A stretch of 64,000 nucleotides of DNA from the NCBI GenBank assembly GCA_032433765.1, contig JAVIAB010000139.1:39639608-39703607 (forward strand). Reading direction: 5' to 3'. Below the pieces are notes generated by a model. It was not told the DNA's origin. It did not search any database and saw nothing but the letters and a program-made list of their open reading frames with translations. This DNA is from Megaustenia siamemsis (lineage: Eukaryota > Mollusca > Gastropoda > Stylommatophora > Ariophantidae). Positions 21,246 through 33,555 of the stretch are shown here, piece by piece. How positions within the stretch are numbered: the stretch's first letter is position 1; each line of letters opens with the position of its first letter. The position numbers and the translations under genes are program-made.

Positions 21246-21299
21246 CACATAGTAAGGTAGCGTTCCGTTGTAACCAACCTTCGGTGCCACAAGATGATG

Positions 21300-21650
21300 A
21301 TGTGTAAGGAGCTGTCTAACTTAGCAAACGTAGTGGTCTCACACATGGGCGATCGCTTACCTGAAATGTGTGGACAGGTTTGATCATTGTGTGTTTACAC
21401 CGACCACCCCAGTAGACTCCACGTGACACAGTCACGAATAATGTACCCAGTCAACCACTGACTTTTAACGGTAGTCTCTTGTTCAATCTTCGCACAATTC
21501 TTACCCTTAACCCTACCTAACCCGTTTAACTAGCAGGGGCTATTATTTCCACAGTCGACTATTGAAGTCTACGATAGTATTTATTAAATCTGGCATGAGA
21601 AAATGGAAGAGAACAAGCAAGCGTCACATTTGATATACTCGCCTACATTA
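21300..21650. other. Unit-specific non-coding sequence
   Basis: No gene or known repeat was recognised. It is present in all four units. Confidence 0.5.
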
Positions 21651-21659
21651 GAGAATTAC

Positions 21660-22040
21660 ACCAGAGAAGTAAAGTGCGTTTGTTCTGGCTAAAATATTGG
21701 AGAAAAGAGAAACAGAAAACTGAGGATTGTACACAGAGAAGTAAAGTACTTTTGTTGTGGCTAAAATATTGGAGAAAAGAGAAACAGAAAACTGAGGATT
21801 GTACACAGAGAAGTAAAGTATTTCTGTTGTGACTAAAATATTGGAGAAAAGAGAAACAGAAAACTGAGGAGAAAAAGATTCAGAGAAGTAAAGTACTTTT
21901 GTTGTGACTAAAATATTGGAGAAAAGAGAAACAGAAAACTGAGGATTGTACACATAGAAGTAAAGGGCTTTTGTTGTGGCCAAAATATTGGAGAAAAGAG
22001 AAACAGAAAACTGAGGATTGTATTCAGAGAATAAAAAGTT
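21660..22040. repeat. 72-bp minisatellite (array copy 1)
   Basis: About five units start at 21663, 21735, 21807, 21882 and 21954; the third is 75 bp long and has a GAGAAAAAGATT variant. Because 72 and 75 are multiples of three, the minus strand stays open and reads a 24-residue repeat (YNPQFSVSLFSNIL and so on). I take this as a by-product, not a gene. Confidence 0.9.
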
Positions 22041-22158
22041 AAGATAGTTAATCATATCAGTCGTCATAATTTATCTCTCTTTCTCAATGCAGTGGGGTAG
22101 TTTTGCTGAAGAATCTATGAGTTTTCGGCTCAGCTTGGCTTTTCTTGTCTTACCATAT

Positions 22159-22693
22159 CTATCTATCTATCTATTGACCTTTCGAGCCGTAACCGGCCCA
22201 TAGGGCATAGACCAAGATACACCTTCTCCTATATGAATTTTTGTTCTAGCAGTTTTCTTTTAAAGATATTTTATCAAATCTCGCCATCTGTCTCTGTTCT
22301 GTGCAAGCAGTTCTATCTCATTGAGGGAGCCGATTCCTGCTGCTCTTGCCTCTCTCATCAATGTTCTTCTCAGTGTCTCCTGGGTCTTCCTCTTTTTCTT
22401 TTACCTGTTGTTTCCCATATGAGGGCTTGCTTTGCTATTCGATTATTATCTCTTCTCATCACATGTCCAACGTATGACCATCGTCTTTTCTTTATTACTG
22501 AAGATATTAGTGGTTGATTGGCGATTTCTCTAATTTCCTCGTTTGTTTTGAATTCGTTCCATTCTATACCAAGTATTTTCCTTAGACATTTATTTTCGAA
22601 TGCGTTCAACTTTGTTTCTATATCTCTTGTTGTTTTCCAGCTTTCACATGCATACGTAAGGGTTGATAGTACATTTGATTTGAATAGCCTAAG
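22159..22693 (-). mobile_element. LINE 3' fragment insertion with 9-bp TSD (array copy 1)
   Basis: A 535-bp minus-strand insertion lies between duplicated TTACCATAT (22150-22158 and 22694-22702). It encodes a C-terminal LINE piece (FENKCLRKILGIEWNEFKTN, KRRWSYVGHVMRRDNNRIAK, GKRKRGRPRRH) and ends in a TCTA-type microsatellite tail, as expected for target-primed reverse transcription. The site is empty in copies 3 and 4. Confidence 0.9.
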
Positions 22694-22702
22694 TTACCAT
22701 AT

Positions 22703-23083
22703 AGCTATGGTAAATATTAGATTGTATGGGTTTTTTTTTCTGCTCCGTTTTTTTTTAACCTGGCACCAGATCCTATCAGCTCTTGTTGATGTAAATATTT
22801 TTTTAAACATGCAATGCACAATCTTGCTAAAAGTTATACAAAGAAGGATTCAGAATAAAAACAATACTGAATTAGATGAGCAGTAATTTGGATTTAGGAA
22901 AAATAGCGCGACAAAAGAAGATATATTCTGCATGAGAACATTAATCGAAAAGTACACAGAAGTAAACAAACCAATATATGCCTGCTTCATAGACTACACT
23001 AAAGCTTTTGATAGAGTACACCACAAACAACTTATAGAATGCCTAAAAGAGATACATCTAGATGACATGGACATACGACTAAT
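22703..23083 (+). mobile_element. LINE-A RT fragment (array copy 1)
   Basis: The plus strand reads LLKVIQRRIQNKNNTELDEQ, then FGFRKNSATKEDIFCMRTLI, then YACFIDYTKAFDRVHHKQLI. These are RT fingers and the first catalytic aspartate region. It is cut by the LINE-D insertion at the target CATACGACTAAT. Confidence 0.85.
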
Positions 23084-23608
23084 CATCATCAAGTACCGGG
23101 CCTAGTAGGGTAGGTGATCATGTCTCTCCACAACTTTCGATCTCGGCAGCTATTTATCATTTCTGTTGTTGACCTTCTGCCAAGCCATTCTCTTAAGCTG
23201 TCTTTTATTTTTTCTCTTTGCTTCCCTCTATCCCTTCGTCCCTCAATTTTTCCAGTTGTTACAATATATTCAAGTTGTTCTCTTCTCATTACATGGCCAA
23301 AAAATGATGATTGTCTCTTCCTAACATTGGAAATTAGCTCTCTTTTTGCTTTGGCCTCTTTCAGAACATTTTCATTACTCTTCTTAGCTGTCCATAGTAT
23401 TCTCAACATTCTTCTGTAAAACCACATTTCTACAGACTCCAGTGATTTTCTTGTCTGTTGTCCTATTGTCCATGATTCACATCGATATGTTAAGACTGGG
23501 GCTCTACATAAAATTTAAGAACTCTTTTTCTTATTTCTATTGTCAAAAATGGATTGCACAATAACGTAATCATTTTTGGAAAGCTACTTTTGCATGATCT
23601 ATTCTGTA
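23084..23608 (-). mobile_element. LINE-D 3' fragment at unit junction (copy 1/2)
   Basis: Minus strand from 23427 downward: MWFYRRMLRILWTAKKSNEN, then FFGHVMRREQLEYIVTTGKI, then LREWLGRRSTTEMINSCRDR. The 3' end is at the CATACGACTAAT target. The 5' end does not reach a second target copy; it is joined to Tc1-type sequence at 23608, the tandem-duplication breakpoint. Confidence 0.85.
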
Positions 23609-23719
23609 TCTAAACCTAACTTCAAAAGATCAATGCAAATGAACAATAAGTTTTTAAAAAAAATACATTAATGTCTAGGCAAAGGAATCTGAACGGACTA
23701 TAGAAGCGTATCTACATAG

Positions 23720-23975
23720 TGCTTAATTGTGGGTGTTGTTCGTTATGTGTATTTGCAAACATGAATTCAATTGGTTACAATTAGTGTGGCCGTATTTCTC
23801 AATGATTTTGTCAACATGGTACACCTTTTTCTTATTCGTATTCTTCACAAGTTGTAACAATTCGGGTTTTAAATATGTGTCGTCAAATTTGACATTTTCA
23901 TTCGCAAGCCATGTCCTAATTTGCTCTTTTGTATTTGATGCAGTAGGCACTTTGTCCCATCTTGAATTCCCTAAG
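23720..23975 (-). pseudogene. Transposase remnant (array copy 2)
   Basis: Same remnant as in copy 1, with the same truncation after KYGH. Confidence 0.85.
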
Positions 23976-25894
23976 GAAGTGCTGATATAGTAAAACAGTA
24001 ACCTTTTGCATAGTTATAAATTTGCATTTGAAACTCATTGTAATTTAGATATAAATGTTGGTATTTAAAGTCAACAAATTGTCTACTGAGTCTTCACAAA
24101 ATTAATAAAGATACGCCTTCACTTAGGTAATTAATGCCCAGGCCGTGGTGCGTCATGTCGTTCAATAACAATTCAGTTTTGTGCACGGGATTTTCCTGAA
24201 CTTAGTGTTTCTGCAATAGCCAAACTATTTTACGTGAACGACCGCACCAAATTAATGTATATATCCTAAAATGGTGTCAAATTCGAACAGGGTGAATTTA
24301 ATATAGCCTAAAGAAGAAAATTTTTAAACTAGATCACATTTCTCAGAGCAAAAAATATTTCTATAACGACATCAATATTATAAGATTACATGCAAAAGTT
24401 GAAAGCAAAATAACAAACGGTTATCACGTAAAGCTAATTCAAGTGTGATTATGAATTTCTGAACGGACTATAGATAGGCTAGTTGGCCGTGTGCTCTAGC
24501 TCTAGCGTTTGGTTCTCGTGGCAAGGCGCTGTGCCGAGAAGTACGGGTTCGATCATGCTTTGGACCATCTATTTGTTCTGTTTTATTTTTCTGTTATTGA
24601 TTGCTTGTGATTTTTTTCCCGAGTGCTGCAAACATATCTCGTCCCCTGGAATAATTCGCTTATGTTAGTTAGCCAGCCTGTTTGACGCAGGCTATTACCG
24701 GGGGGTGGGAGAGACCTGACGAGGAGTTTGTTGTTGACGGATTGCCACGAGTTGATGTGGGCAGGTTGACCTTTGACTCATAAGATGTGGCGGGTCGTAA
24801 TGGCTTTCTTGACATTCCCTGCTCTTACTGGAGAGTTTGGATTTTGTCTGTACCAGGCTATGCTGGGAAACTACTTGTCCAGCCCAGAGGTACTGCAATA
24901 CTGGATCCTTTATATCAGTAACAGCCACGACTACAGGGAACACGGCGATCCTAGCTTCTGTTAGCCAGTCTGGTTTGACGCAGACTGTTACCAGGGGAGA
25001 CCACGAGGAGGTAGATCTGCTAGGTCTTGGTCAGATGATGGTGCGCCGACCCTGCTATTGCGACCGCAGGTCGCAGGCGCTTCTACTCCCCCTGACGAGG
25101 AGGTAGAACTGCTAGGTCTTGGTCAGCTGCTGGGTCGCCGACCTTGCTGTTGCAGGTCGCAAGCGCTTAAGCTCCCCCTAACCAGTGATTAAACTAGGTC
25201 CGATGAATCAAGAAAAAAGACAAAAATTCACAAATATAAAACATTAAATACTATGTGGGGTGGGGGAGGCGCGTGTAGAGCTGCAAAGAAAAATGTAAAA
25301 TAAACATACAATGGTATTAAGCAGCTAAACTAATAGAGAGACGAGACAAACTGCGACGTTTTAGGCAAAAGCTTTCATCAGATACAAAACAAAATATATA
25401 CAAAGATCATCACGATAGGCAAATACTTTTCCAAGATTAACAAAAAAAATATAAACACGAATAATTAATAAACTGAACTACTCGAAGAACTGAGGAAAAA
25501 AAAGCTAGGAATAACCCGCCATAGAATATATTAAGAAACAACAGATAAAATTGTTTGGCCATGTGGCACGGCAGAGTGATCAAAACACCAACACAACGAG
25601 CCCGTAATGAACGTTGCAAGAACGCTAAACCCAAGGACCTATCACGAAAAAGATGGATTGGCGGAATATTAGAAGCATTTAGAAACATAACAACAGAAGA
25701 GGCGAACAGAAGAGCAAAAAAAAAAAAATACATCTCCCCCAACGCTGTAAGGCAAATAAGGAAGGAAAGAAGATTAAGAACTACGCGATACATATGGAAC
25801 AGGCATTGTGGGTATTTTCTGGAAAGCTGGATATTGGTATAATCCTGACATCGTGGTAAAGGGAGGAGATAGCATCAAGAGATGGATTTGGGGA

Positions 25895-26312
25895 ATTCAT
25901 CATCAAGTACCGGGCCTACTGGCGTAGGTGATGATGTCACTCCACAACTTTCGATCAAGACAGTTATTTCTCATTTCTGTTGTTGACCTTCTGTCAAGCA
26001 ATTCTCTTAAGGTGTCTGGTATTTTTTCTCTTGGCTTCCCTCTGTCTCTTCGTCCCCCAATTTTTCAAATTATTACAATATATTCTTGTTGTTCTCTTCT
26101 CATTACATGGCCAAAAAAAATGATGATTGTATCTTCCTAATATTGGAATTTAGCTCTCTTTTTGCTTTGACCTCTTTCAGAATATTTTTATTACTCTTCT
26201 TAGCTGTTCATGGTATTATCAACATTCTTCTGTAAAACCACATTTCTACAGACTCCAGTGATTTTCTTGTCTGTTGTCCTATTGTCCATGATTCACATCC
26301 ATATGGGAATTA
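25895..26312 (-). mobile_element. LINE-D tail, first site (array copy 2)
   Basis: Same insertion and endpoints as 20827-21245. Confidence 0.75.
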
Positions 26313-26729
26313 ATCACATAGTAAGGTAGCGTTCCGTTGTAACCAACCTTCGGTGCCACAAGATGATGATGTGTAAGGAGCTGTCTAACTTAGCAAACGT
26401 AGTGGTCTCACACATGGGCGATCGCTTACCTGAAATGTGTGGACAGGTTTGATCATTGTGTGTTTACACCGACCACCCCAGTAGACTCCACGTGACACAG
26501 TCACGAATAATGTACCCAGTCAACCACTGACTTTTAACGGTAGTCTCTTGTTCAATCTTCGCACAATTCTTACCCTTAACCCTACCTAACCCGTTTAACT
26601 AGCAGGGGCTATTATTTCCACAGTCGACTATTGAAGTCTACGATAGTATTTATTAAATCTGGCATGAGAAAATGGAAGAGAACAAGCAAGCGTCACATTT
26701 GATATACTCGCCTACATTAGAGAATTACA

Positions 26730-27108
26730 CCAGAGAAGTAAAGTGCGTTTGTTCTGGCTAAAATATTGGAGAAAAGAGAAACAGAAAACTGAGGATTGTA
26801 CACAGAGAAGTAAAGTACTTTTGTTGTGGCTAAAATATTGGAGAAAAGAGAAACAGAAAACTGAGGATTGTACACAGAGAAGTAAAGTATTTCTGTTGTG
26901 ACTAAAATATTGGAGAAAAGAGAAACAGAAAACTGAGGAGAAAAAGATTCAGAGAAGTAAAGTACTTTTGTTGTGACTAAAATATTGGAGAAAAGAGAAA
27001 CAGAAAACTGAGGATTGTACACATAGAAGTAAAGGGCTTTTGTTGTGGCCAAAATATTGGAGAAAGAGAAACAGAAAACTGAGGATTGTATTCAGAGAAT
27101 AAAAAGTT
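26730..27108. repeat. 72-bp minisatellite (array copy 2)
   Basis: Same units as copy 1; one A is missing in the last unit. Confidence 0.9.
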
Positions 27109-27226
27109 AAGATAGTTAATCATATCAGTCGTCATAATTTATCTCTCTTTCTCAATGCAGTGGGGTAGTTTTGCTGAAGAATCTATGAGTTTTCGGCTCA
27201 GCTTGGCTTTTCTTGTCTTACCATAT

Positions 27227-27761
27227 CTATCTATCTATCTATTGACCTTTCGAGCCGTAACCGGCCCATAGGGCATAGACCAAGATACACCTTCTCCTAT
27301 ATGAATTTTTGTTCTAGCAGTTTTCTTTTAAAGATATTTTATCAAATCTCGCCATCTGTCTCTGTTCTGTGCAAGCAGTTCTATCTCATTGAGGGAGCCG
27401 ATTCCTGCTGCTCTTGCCTCTCTCATCAATGTTCTTCTCAGTGTCTCCTGGGTCTTCCTCTTTTTCTTTTACCTGTTGTTTCCCATATGAGGGCTTGCTT
27501 TGCTATTCGATTATTATCTCTTCTCATCACATGTCCAACGTATGACCATCGTCTTTTCTTTATTACTGAAGATATTAGTGGTTGATTGGCGATTTCTCTA
27601 ATTTCCTCGTTTGTTTTGAATTCGTTCCATTCTATACCAAGTATTTTCCTTAGACATTTATTTTCGAATGCGTTCAACTTTGTTTCTATATCTCTTGTTG
27701 TTTTCCAGCTTTCACATGCATACGTAAGGGTTGATAGTACATTTGATTTGAATAGCCTAAG
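27227..27761 (-). mobile_element. LINE 3' fragment insertion with 9-bp TSD (array copy 2)
   Basis: Identical insertion site, length and target duplication as in copy 1, so both descend from one insertion event. Confidence 0.9.
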
Positions 27762-27770
27762 TTACCATAT

Positions 27771-28150
27771 AGCTATGGTAAATATTAGATTGTATGGGTT
27801 TTTTTTTCTGCTCCGTTTTTTTTTAACCTGGCACCAGATCCTATCAGCTCTTGTTGATGTAAATATTTTTTTAAACATGCAATGCACAATCTTGCTAAAA
27901 GTTATACAAAGAAGGATTCAGAATAAAAACAATACTGAATTAGATGAGCAGTAATTTGGATTTAGGAAAAATAGCGCGACAAAAGAAGATATATTCTGCA
28001 TGAGAACATTAATCGAAAAGTACACAGAAGTAAACAAACCAATATATGCCTGCTTCATAGACTACACTAAAGCTTTTGATAGAGTACACACAAACAACTT
28101 ATAGAATGCCTAAAAGAGATACATCTAGATGACATGGACATACGACTAAT
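27771..28150 (+). mobile_element. LINE-A RT fragment (array copy 2)
   Basis: Same as copy 1, with a one-base loss in the RVHHK codons (GTACACACAAAC). Confidence 0.85.
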
Positions 28151-28675
28151 CATCATCAAGTACCGGGCCTAGTAGGGTAGGTGATCATGTCTCTCCACAA
28201 CTTTCGATCTCGGCAGCTATTTATCATTTCTGTTGTTGACCTTCTGCCAAGCCATTCTCTTAAGCTGTCTTTTATTTTTTCTCTTTGCTTCCCTCTATCC
28301 CTTCGTCCCTCAATTTTTCCAGTTGTTACAATATATTCAAGTTGTTCTCTTCTCATTACATGGCCAAAAAATGATGATTGTCTCTTCCTAACATTGGAAA
28401 TTAGCTCTCTTTTTGCTTTGGCCTCTTTCAGAACATTTTCATTACTCTTCTTAGCTGTCCATAGTATTCTCAACATTCTTCTGTAAAACCACATTTCTAC
28501 AGACTCCAGTGATTTTCTTGTCTGTTGTCCTATTGTCCATGATTCACATCGATATGTTAAGACTGGGGCTCTACATAAAATTTAAGAACTCTTTTTCTTA
28601 TTTCTATTGTCAAAAATGGATTGCACAATAACGTAATCATTTTTGGAAAGCTACTTTTGCATGATCTATTCTGTA
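28151..28675 (-). mobile_element. LINE-D 3' fragment at unit junction (copy 2/3)
   Basis: Same fragment and breakpoint as 23084-23608. Confidence 0.85.
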
Positions 28676-28787
28676 TCTAAACCTAACTTCAAAAGATCAA
28701 TGCAAATGAACAATAAGTTTTTAAAAAAAATACATTAATGTCTAGGCAAAGGAATCTGAACGGACTATAGAAGCGTATCTACATAGT

Positions 28788-29041
28788 GCTTAATTGTGGG
28801 TGTTGTTCGTTATGTGTATTGCAAACATGAATTCAATTGGTTACAATTAGTGTGGCCGTATTTCTCAATGATTTTGTCAACATGGTACACCTTTTCTTAT
28901 TCGTATTCTTCACAAGTTGTAACAATTCGGGTTTTAAATATGTGTCGTCAAATTTGACATTTTCATTCGCAAGCCATGTCCTAATTTGCTCTTTTGTATT
29001 TGATGCAGTAGGCACTTTGTCCCATCTTGAATTCCCTAAGG
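28788..29041 (-). pseudogene. Transposase remnant (array copy 3)
   Basis: Same remnant; a one-base deletion in a T-run shifts the frame before the HVDKIIEKYGH segment. Confidence 0.85.
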
Positions 29042-30956
29042 AAGTGCTGATATAGTAAAACAGTAACCTTTTGCATAGTTATAAATTTGCATTTGAAACT
29101 CATTGTAATTTAGATATAAATGTTGGTATTTAAAGTCAACAAATTGTCTACTGAGTCTTCACAAAATTAATAAAGATACGCCTTCACTTAGGTAATTAAT
29201 GCCCAGGCCGTGGTGCGTCATGTCGTTCAATAACAATTCAGTTTTGTGCACGGGATTTTCCTGAACTTAGTGTTTCTGCAATAGCCAAACTATTTTACGT
29301 GAACGACCGCACCAAATTAATGTATATATCCTAAAATGGTGTCAAATTCGAACAGGGTGAATTTAATATAGCCTAAAGAAGAAAATTTTAAACTAGATCA
29401 CATTTCTCAGAGCAAAAAATATTTCTATAACGACATCAATATTATAAGATTACATGCAAAAGTTGAAAGCAAAATAACAAACGGTTATCACGTAAAGCTA
29501 ATTCAAGTGTGATTATGAATTTCTGAACGGACTATAGATAGGCTAGTTGGCCGTGTGCTCTAGCTCTAGCGTTTGGTTCTCGTGGCAAGGCGCTGTGCCG
29601 AGAAGTACGGGTTCGATCATGCTTTGGACCATCTATTTGTTCTGTTTTATTTTTCTGTTATTGATTGCTTGTGATTTTTTCCCGAGTGCTGCAAACATAT
29701 CTCGTCCCTGGAATAATTCGCTTATGTTAGTTAGCCAGCCTGTTTTGACGCAGGCTATTACCGGGGGGTGGGAGAGACCTGACGAGGAGTTTGTTGTTGA
29801 CGGATTGCCACGAGTTGATGTGGGCAGGTTGACCTTTGACTCATAAGATGTGGCGGGTCGTAATGGCTTTCTTGACATTCCCTGCTCTTACTGGAGAGTT
29901 TGGATTTTGTCTGTACCAGGCTATGCTGGGAAACTACTTGTCCAGCCCAGAGGTACTGCAATACTGGATCCTTTATATCAGTAACAGCCACGACTACAGG
30001 GAACACGGCGATCCTAGCTTCTGTTAGCCAGTCTGGTTTGACGCAGACTGTTACCAGGGGAGACCACGAGGAGGTAGATCTGCTAGGTCTTGGTCAGATG
30101 ATGGTGCGCCGACCCTGCTATTGCGACCGCAGGTCGCAGGCGCTTCTACTCCCCCTGACGAGGAGGTAGAACTGCTAGGTCTTGGTCAGCTGCTGGGTCG
30201 CCGACCTTGCTGTTGCAGGTCGCAAGCGCTTAAGCTCCCCCTAACCAGTGATTAAACTAGGTCCGATGAATCAAGAAAAAAGACAAAAATTCACAAATAT
30301 AAAACATTAAATACTATGTGGGGGTGGGGGAGGCGCGTGTAGAGCTGCAAAGAAAAATGTAAAATAAACATACAATGGTATTAAGCAGCTAAACTAATAG
30401 AGAGACGAGACAAACTGCGACGTTTTAGGCAAAAGCTTTCATCAGATACAAACAAAATATATACAAAGATCATCACGATAGGCAAATACTTTTCCAAGAT
30501 TAACAAAAAAAATATAAACACGAATAATTAATAAACTGAACTACTCGAAGAACTGAGGAAAAAAAGCTAGGAATAACCCGCCATAGAATATATTAAGAAA
30601 CAACAGATAAAATTGTTTGGCCATGTGGCACGGCAGAGTGATCAAAACACCAACACAACGAGCCCGTAATGAACGTTGCAAGAACGCTAAACCCAAGGAC
30701 CTATCACGAAAAAGATGGATTGGCGGAATATTAGAAGCATTTAGAAACATAACAACAGAAGAGGCGAACAGAAGAGCAAAAAAAAAAAAAATACATCTCC
30801 CCCAACGCTGTAAGGCAAATAAGGAAGGAAAGAAGATTAAGAACTACGCGATACATATGGAACAGGCATTGTGGGTATTTTCTGGAAAGCTGGATATTGG
30901 TATAATCCTGACATCGTGGTAAAGGGAGGAGATAGCATCAAGAGATGGATTTGGGG

Positions 30957-31372
30957 AATTCATCATCAAGTACCGGCCTACTGGCGTAGGTGATGATGTC
31001 ACTCCACAACTTTCGATCAAGACAGTTATTTCTCATTTCTGTTGTTGACCTTCTGTCAAGCAATTCTCTTAAGGTGTCTGGTATTTTTTCTCTTGGCTTC
31101 CCTCTGTCTCTTCGTCCCCCAATTTTTCAAATTATTACAATATATTCTTGTTGTTCTCTTCTCATTACATGGCCAAAAAAAATGATGATTGTATCTTCCT
31201 AATATTGGAATTTAGCTCTCTTTTTGCTTTGACCTCTTTCAGAATATTTTATTACTCTTCTTAGCTGTTCATGGTATTATCAACATTCTTCTGTAAAACC
31301 ACATTTCTACAGACTCCAGTGATTTCTTGTCTGTTGTCCTATTGTCCATGATTCACATCCATATGGGAATTA
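30957..31372 (-). mobile_element. LINE-D tail, first site (array copy 3)
   Basis: Same insertion, with one-base deletions (for example ACCGGCCTACT for ACCGGGCCTACT). Confidence 0.75.
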
Positions 31373-31789
31373 ATCACATAGTAAGGTAGCGTTCCGTTGT
31401 AACCACCTTCGGTGCCACAAGATGATGATGTGTAAGGAGCTGTCTAACTTAGCAAACGTAGTGGTCTCACACATGGGCGATCGCTTACCTGAAATGTGTG
31501 GACAGGTTTGATCATTGTGTGTTTACACCGACCACCCCAGTAGACTCCACGTGACACAGTCACGAATAATGTACCCAGTCAACCACTGACTTTTAACGGT
31601 AGTCTCTTGTTCAATCTTCGCACAATTCTTACCCTTAACCCTACCTAACCCGTTTAACTAGCAGGGGCTATTATTTCCACAGTCGACTATTGAAGTCTAC
31701 GATAGTATTTATTAAATCTGGCATGAGAAAATGGAAGAGAACAAGCAAGCGTCACATTTGATATACTCGCCTACATTAGAGAATTACAC

Positions 31790-32165
31790 CAGAGAAGTAA
31801 AGTGCGTTTGTTCTGGCTAAAATATTGGAGAAAAGAGAAACAGAAAACTGAGGATTGTACACAGAGAAGTAAAGTACTTTTGTTGTGGCTAAAATATTGG
31901 AGAAAAGAGAAACAGAAAACTGAGGATTGTACACAGAGAAGTAAAGTATTTCTGTTGTGACTAAAATATTGGAGAAAAGAGAAACAGAAAACTGAGGAGA
32001 AAAAGATTCAGAGAAGTAAAGTACTTTTGTTGTGACTAAAATATTGGAGAAAAGAGAAACAGAAAACTGAGGATTGTACACAGAGAAGTAAAGGGCTTTT
32101 GTTGTGGCCAAATATTGGAGAAAAGAGAAACAGAAAACTGAGGATTGTATTCAGAGAATAAAAAG
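31790..32165. repeat. 72-bp minisatellite (array copy 3)
   Basis: Same units. The fifth has ACACAGAGAAG where copies 1 and 2 have ACACATAGAAG. Confidence 0.9.
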
Positions 32166-32285
32166 TTAAGATAGTTAATCATATCAGTCGTCATAATTTA
32201 TCTCTCTTTCTCAATGCAGTGGGGTAGTTTTGCTGAAGAATCTATGAGTTTTCGGCTCAGCTTGGCTTTTCTTGTCTTACCATAT

Positions 32286-32666
32286 AGCTATGGTAAATAT
32301 TAGATTGTATGGGTTTTTTTTTCTGCTCCGTTTTTTTTTAACCTGGCACCAGATCCTATCAGCTCTTGTTGATGTAAATATTTTTTTAAACATGCAATGC
32401 ACAATCTTGCTAAAAGTTATACAAAGAAGGATTCAGAATAAAAACAATACTGAATTAGATGAGCAGTAATTTGGATTTAGGAAAAATAGCGCGACAAAAG
32501 AAGATATATTCTGCATGAGAACATTAATCGAAAAGTACACAGAAGTAAACAAACCAATATATGCCTGCTTCATAGACTACACTAAAGCTTTTGATAGAGT
32601 ACACCACAAACAACTTATAGAATGCCTAAAAGAGATACATCTAGATGACATGGACATACGACTAAT
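32286..32666 (+). mobile_element. LINE-A RT fragment (array copy 3)
   Basis: Same fragment; upstream it joins directly to the empty TTACCATAT site. Confidence 0.85.
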
Positions 32667-33189
32667 CATCATCAAGTACCGGGCCTAGTAGGGTAGGTGA
32701 TCATGTCTCTCCACAACTTTCGATCTCGGCAGCTATTTATCATTTCTGTTGTTGACCTTCTGCCAAGCCATTCTCTTAAGCTGTCTTTTATTTTTTCTCT
32801 TTGCTTCCCTCTATCTCTTCGTCCCTCAATTTTTCCAGTTGTTACAATATATTCAAGTTGTTCTCTTCTCATTACATGGCCAAAAAATGATGATTGTCTC
32901 TTCCTAACATTGGAAATTAGCTCTCTTTTTGCTTTGGCCTCTTTCAGAACATTTCATTACTCTTCTTAGCTGTCCATAGTATTCTCAACATTCTTCTGTA
33001 AAACCACATTTCTACAGACTCCAGTGATTTTCTTGTCTGTTGTCCTATTGTCCATGATTCACATCGATATGTTAAGACTGGGGCTCTACATAAAATTTAA
33101 GAACTCTTTTTCTTATTTCTATTGTCAAAAATGGATTGCACAATAACGTAATCATTTTGGAAAGCTACTTTTGCATGATCTATTCTGTA
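32667..33189 (-). mobile_element. LINE-D 3' fragment at unit junction (copy 3/4)
   Basis: Same fragment and breakpoint. It shares CTATCTCTTC with copy 4 where copies 1 and 2 have CTATCCCTTC. Confidence 0.85.
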
Positions 33190-33298
33190 TCTAAACCTAA
33201 CTTCAAAGATCAATGCAATGAACAATAAGTTTTTAAAAAAAATACATTAATGTCTAGGCAAAGGAATCTGAACGGACTATAGAAGCGTATCTACATAG

Positions 33299-33555
33299 TG
33301 CTTAATTGTGGGTGTTGTTCGTTATGTGTATTTGCAAACATGAATTCAATTGGTTACAATTAGTGTGGCCGTATTTCTCAATGATTTTGTCAACATGGTA
33401 CACCTTTTTCTTATTCGTATTCTTCACAAGTTGTAACAATTCGGGTTTTAAATATGTGTCGTCAAATTTGACATTTTCATTCGCAAGCCATGTCCTAATT
33501 TGCTCTTTTGTATTTGATGCAGTAGGCACTTTGTTCCATCTTGAATTCCCTAAGG
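33299..33555 (-). pseudogene. Transposase remnant (array copy 4)
   Basis: Same remnant, frame open as in copies 1 and 2. Confidence 0.85.

Larger units (their letters stand above)
18539..23608 (+). repeat. 5-kb tandem array, copy 1 (5070 bp)
   Basis: This is the first of four head-to-tail copies. The boundary at 18539 is where sequence upstream of copy 1 (a Tc1-type element) stops matching sequence upstream of copies 2-4 (LINE-D). Contents in order: end of the Tc1-type element, transposase remnant, S2 SINE, R6, R4 with a hammerhead-like relic, LINE-E tail, LINE-D tail, unique sequence, 72-bp minisatellite, a 535-bp LINE insertion, LINE-A RT fragment, and LINE-D. Confidence 0.95.
23609..28675 (+). 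repeat. 5-kb tandem array, copy 2 (5067 bp)
   Basis: Nearly identical to copy 1, including the 535-bp LINE insertion. It shares several substitutions with copies 3 and 4 in its left half (for example GTGCCGAGAAGT against GTGCCGAGGAGT in copy 1) but matches copy 1 in its right half. Confidence 0.95.
28676..33189 (+). repeat. 5-kb tandem array, copy 3 (4514 bp, lacks the LINE insertion)
   Basis: Same order as copies 1 and 2, but the site TTACCATAT (32277-32285) is empty, which accounts for the shorter length. Scattered one-base deletions, mostly in homopolymers, break frames that are open in copies 1 and 2. Confidence 0.95.
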
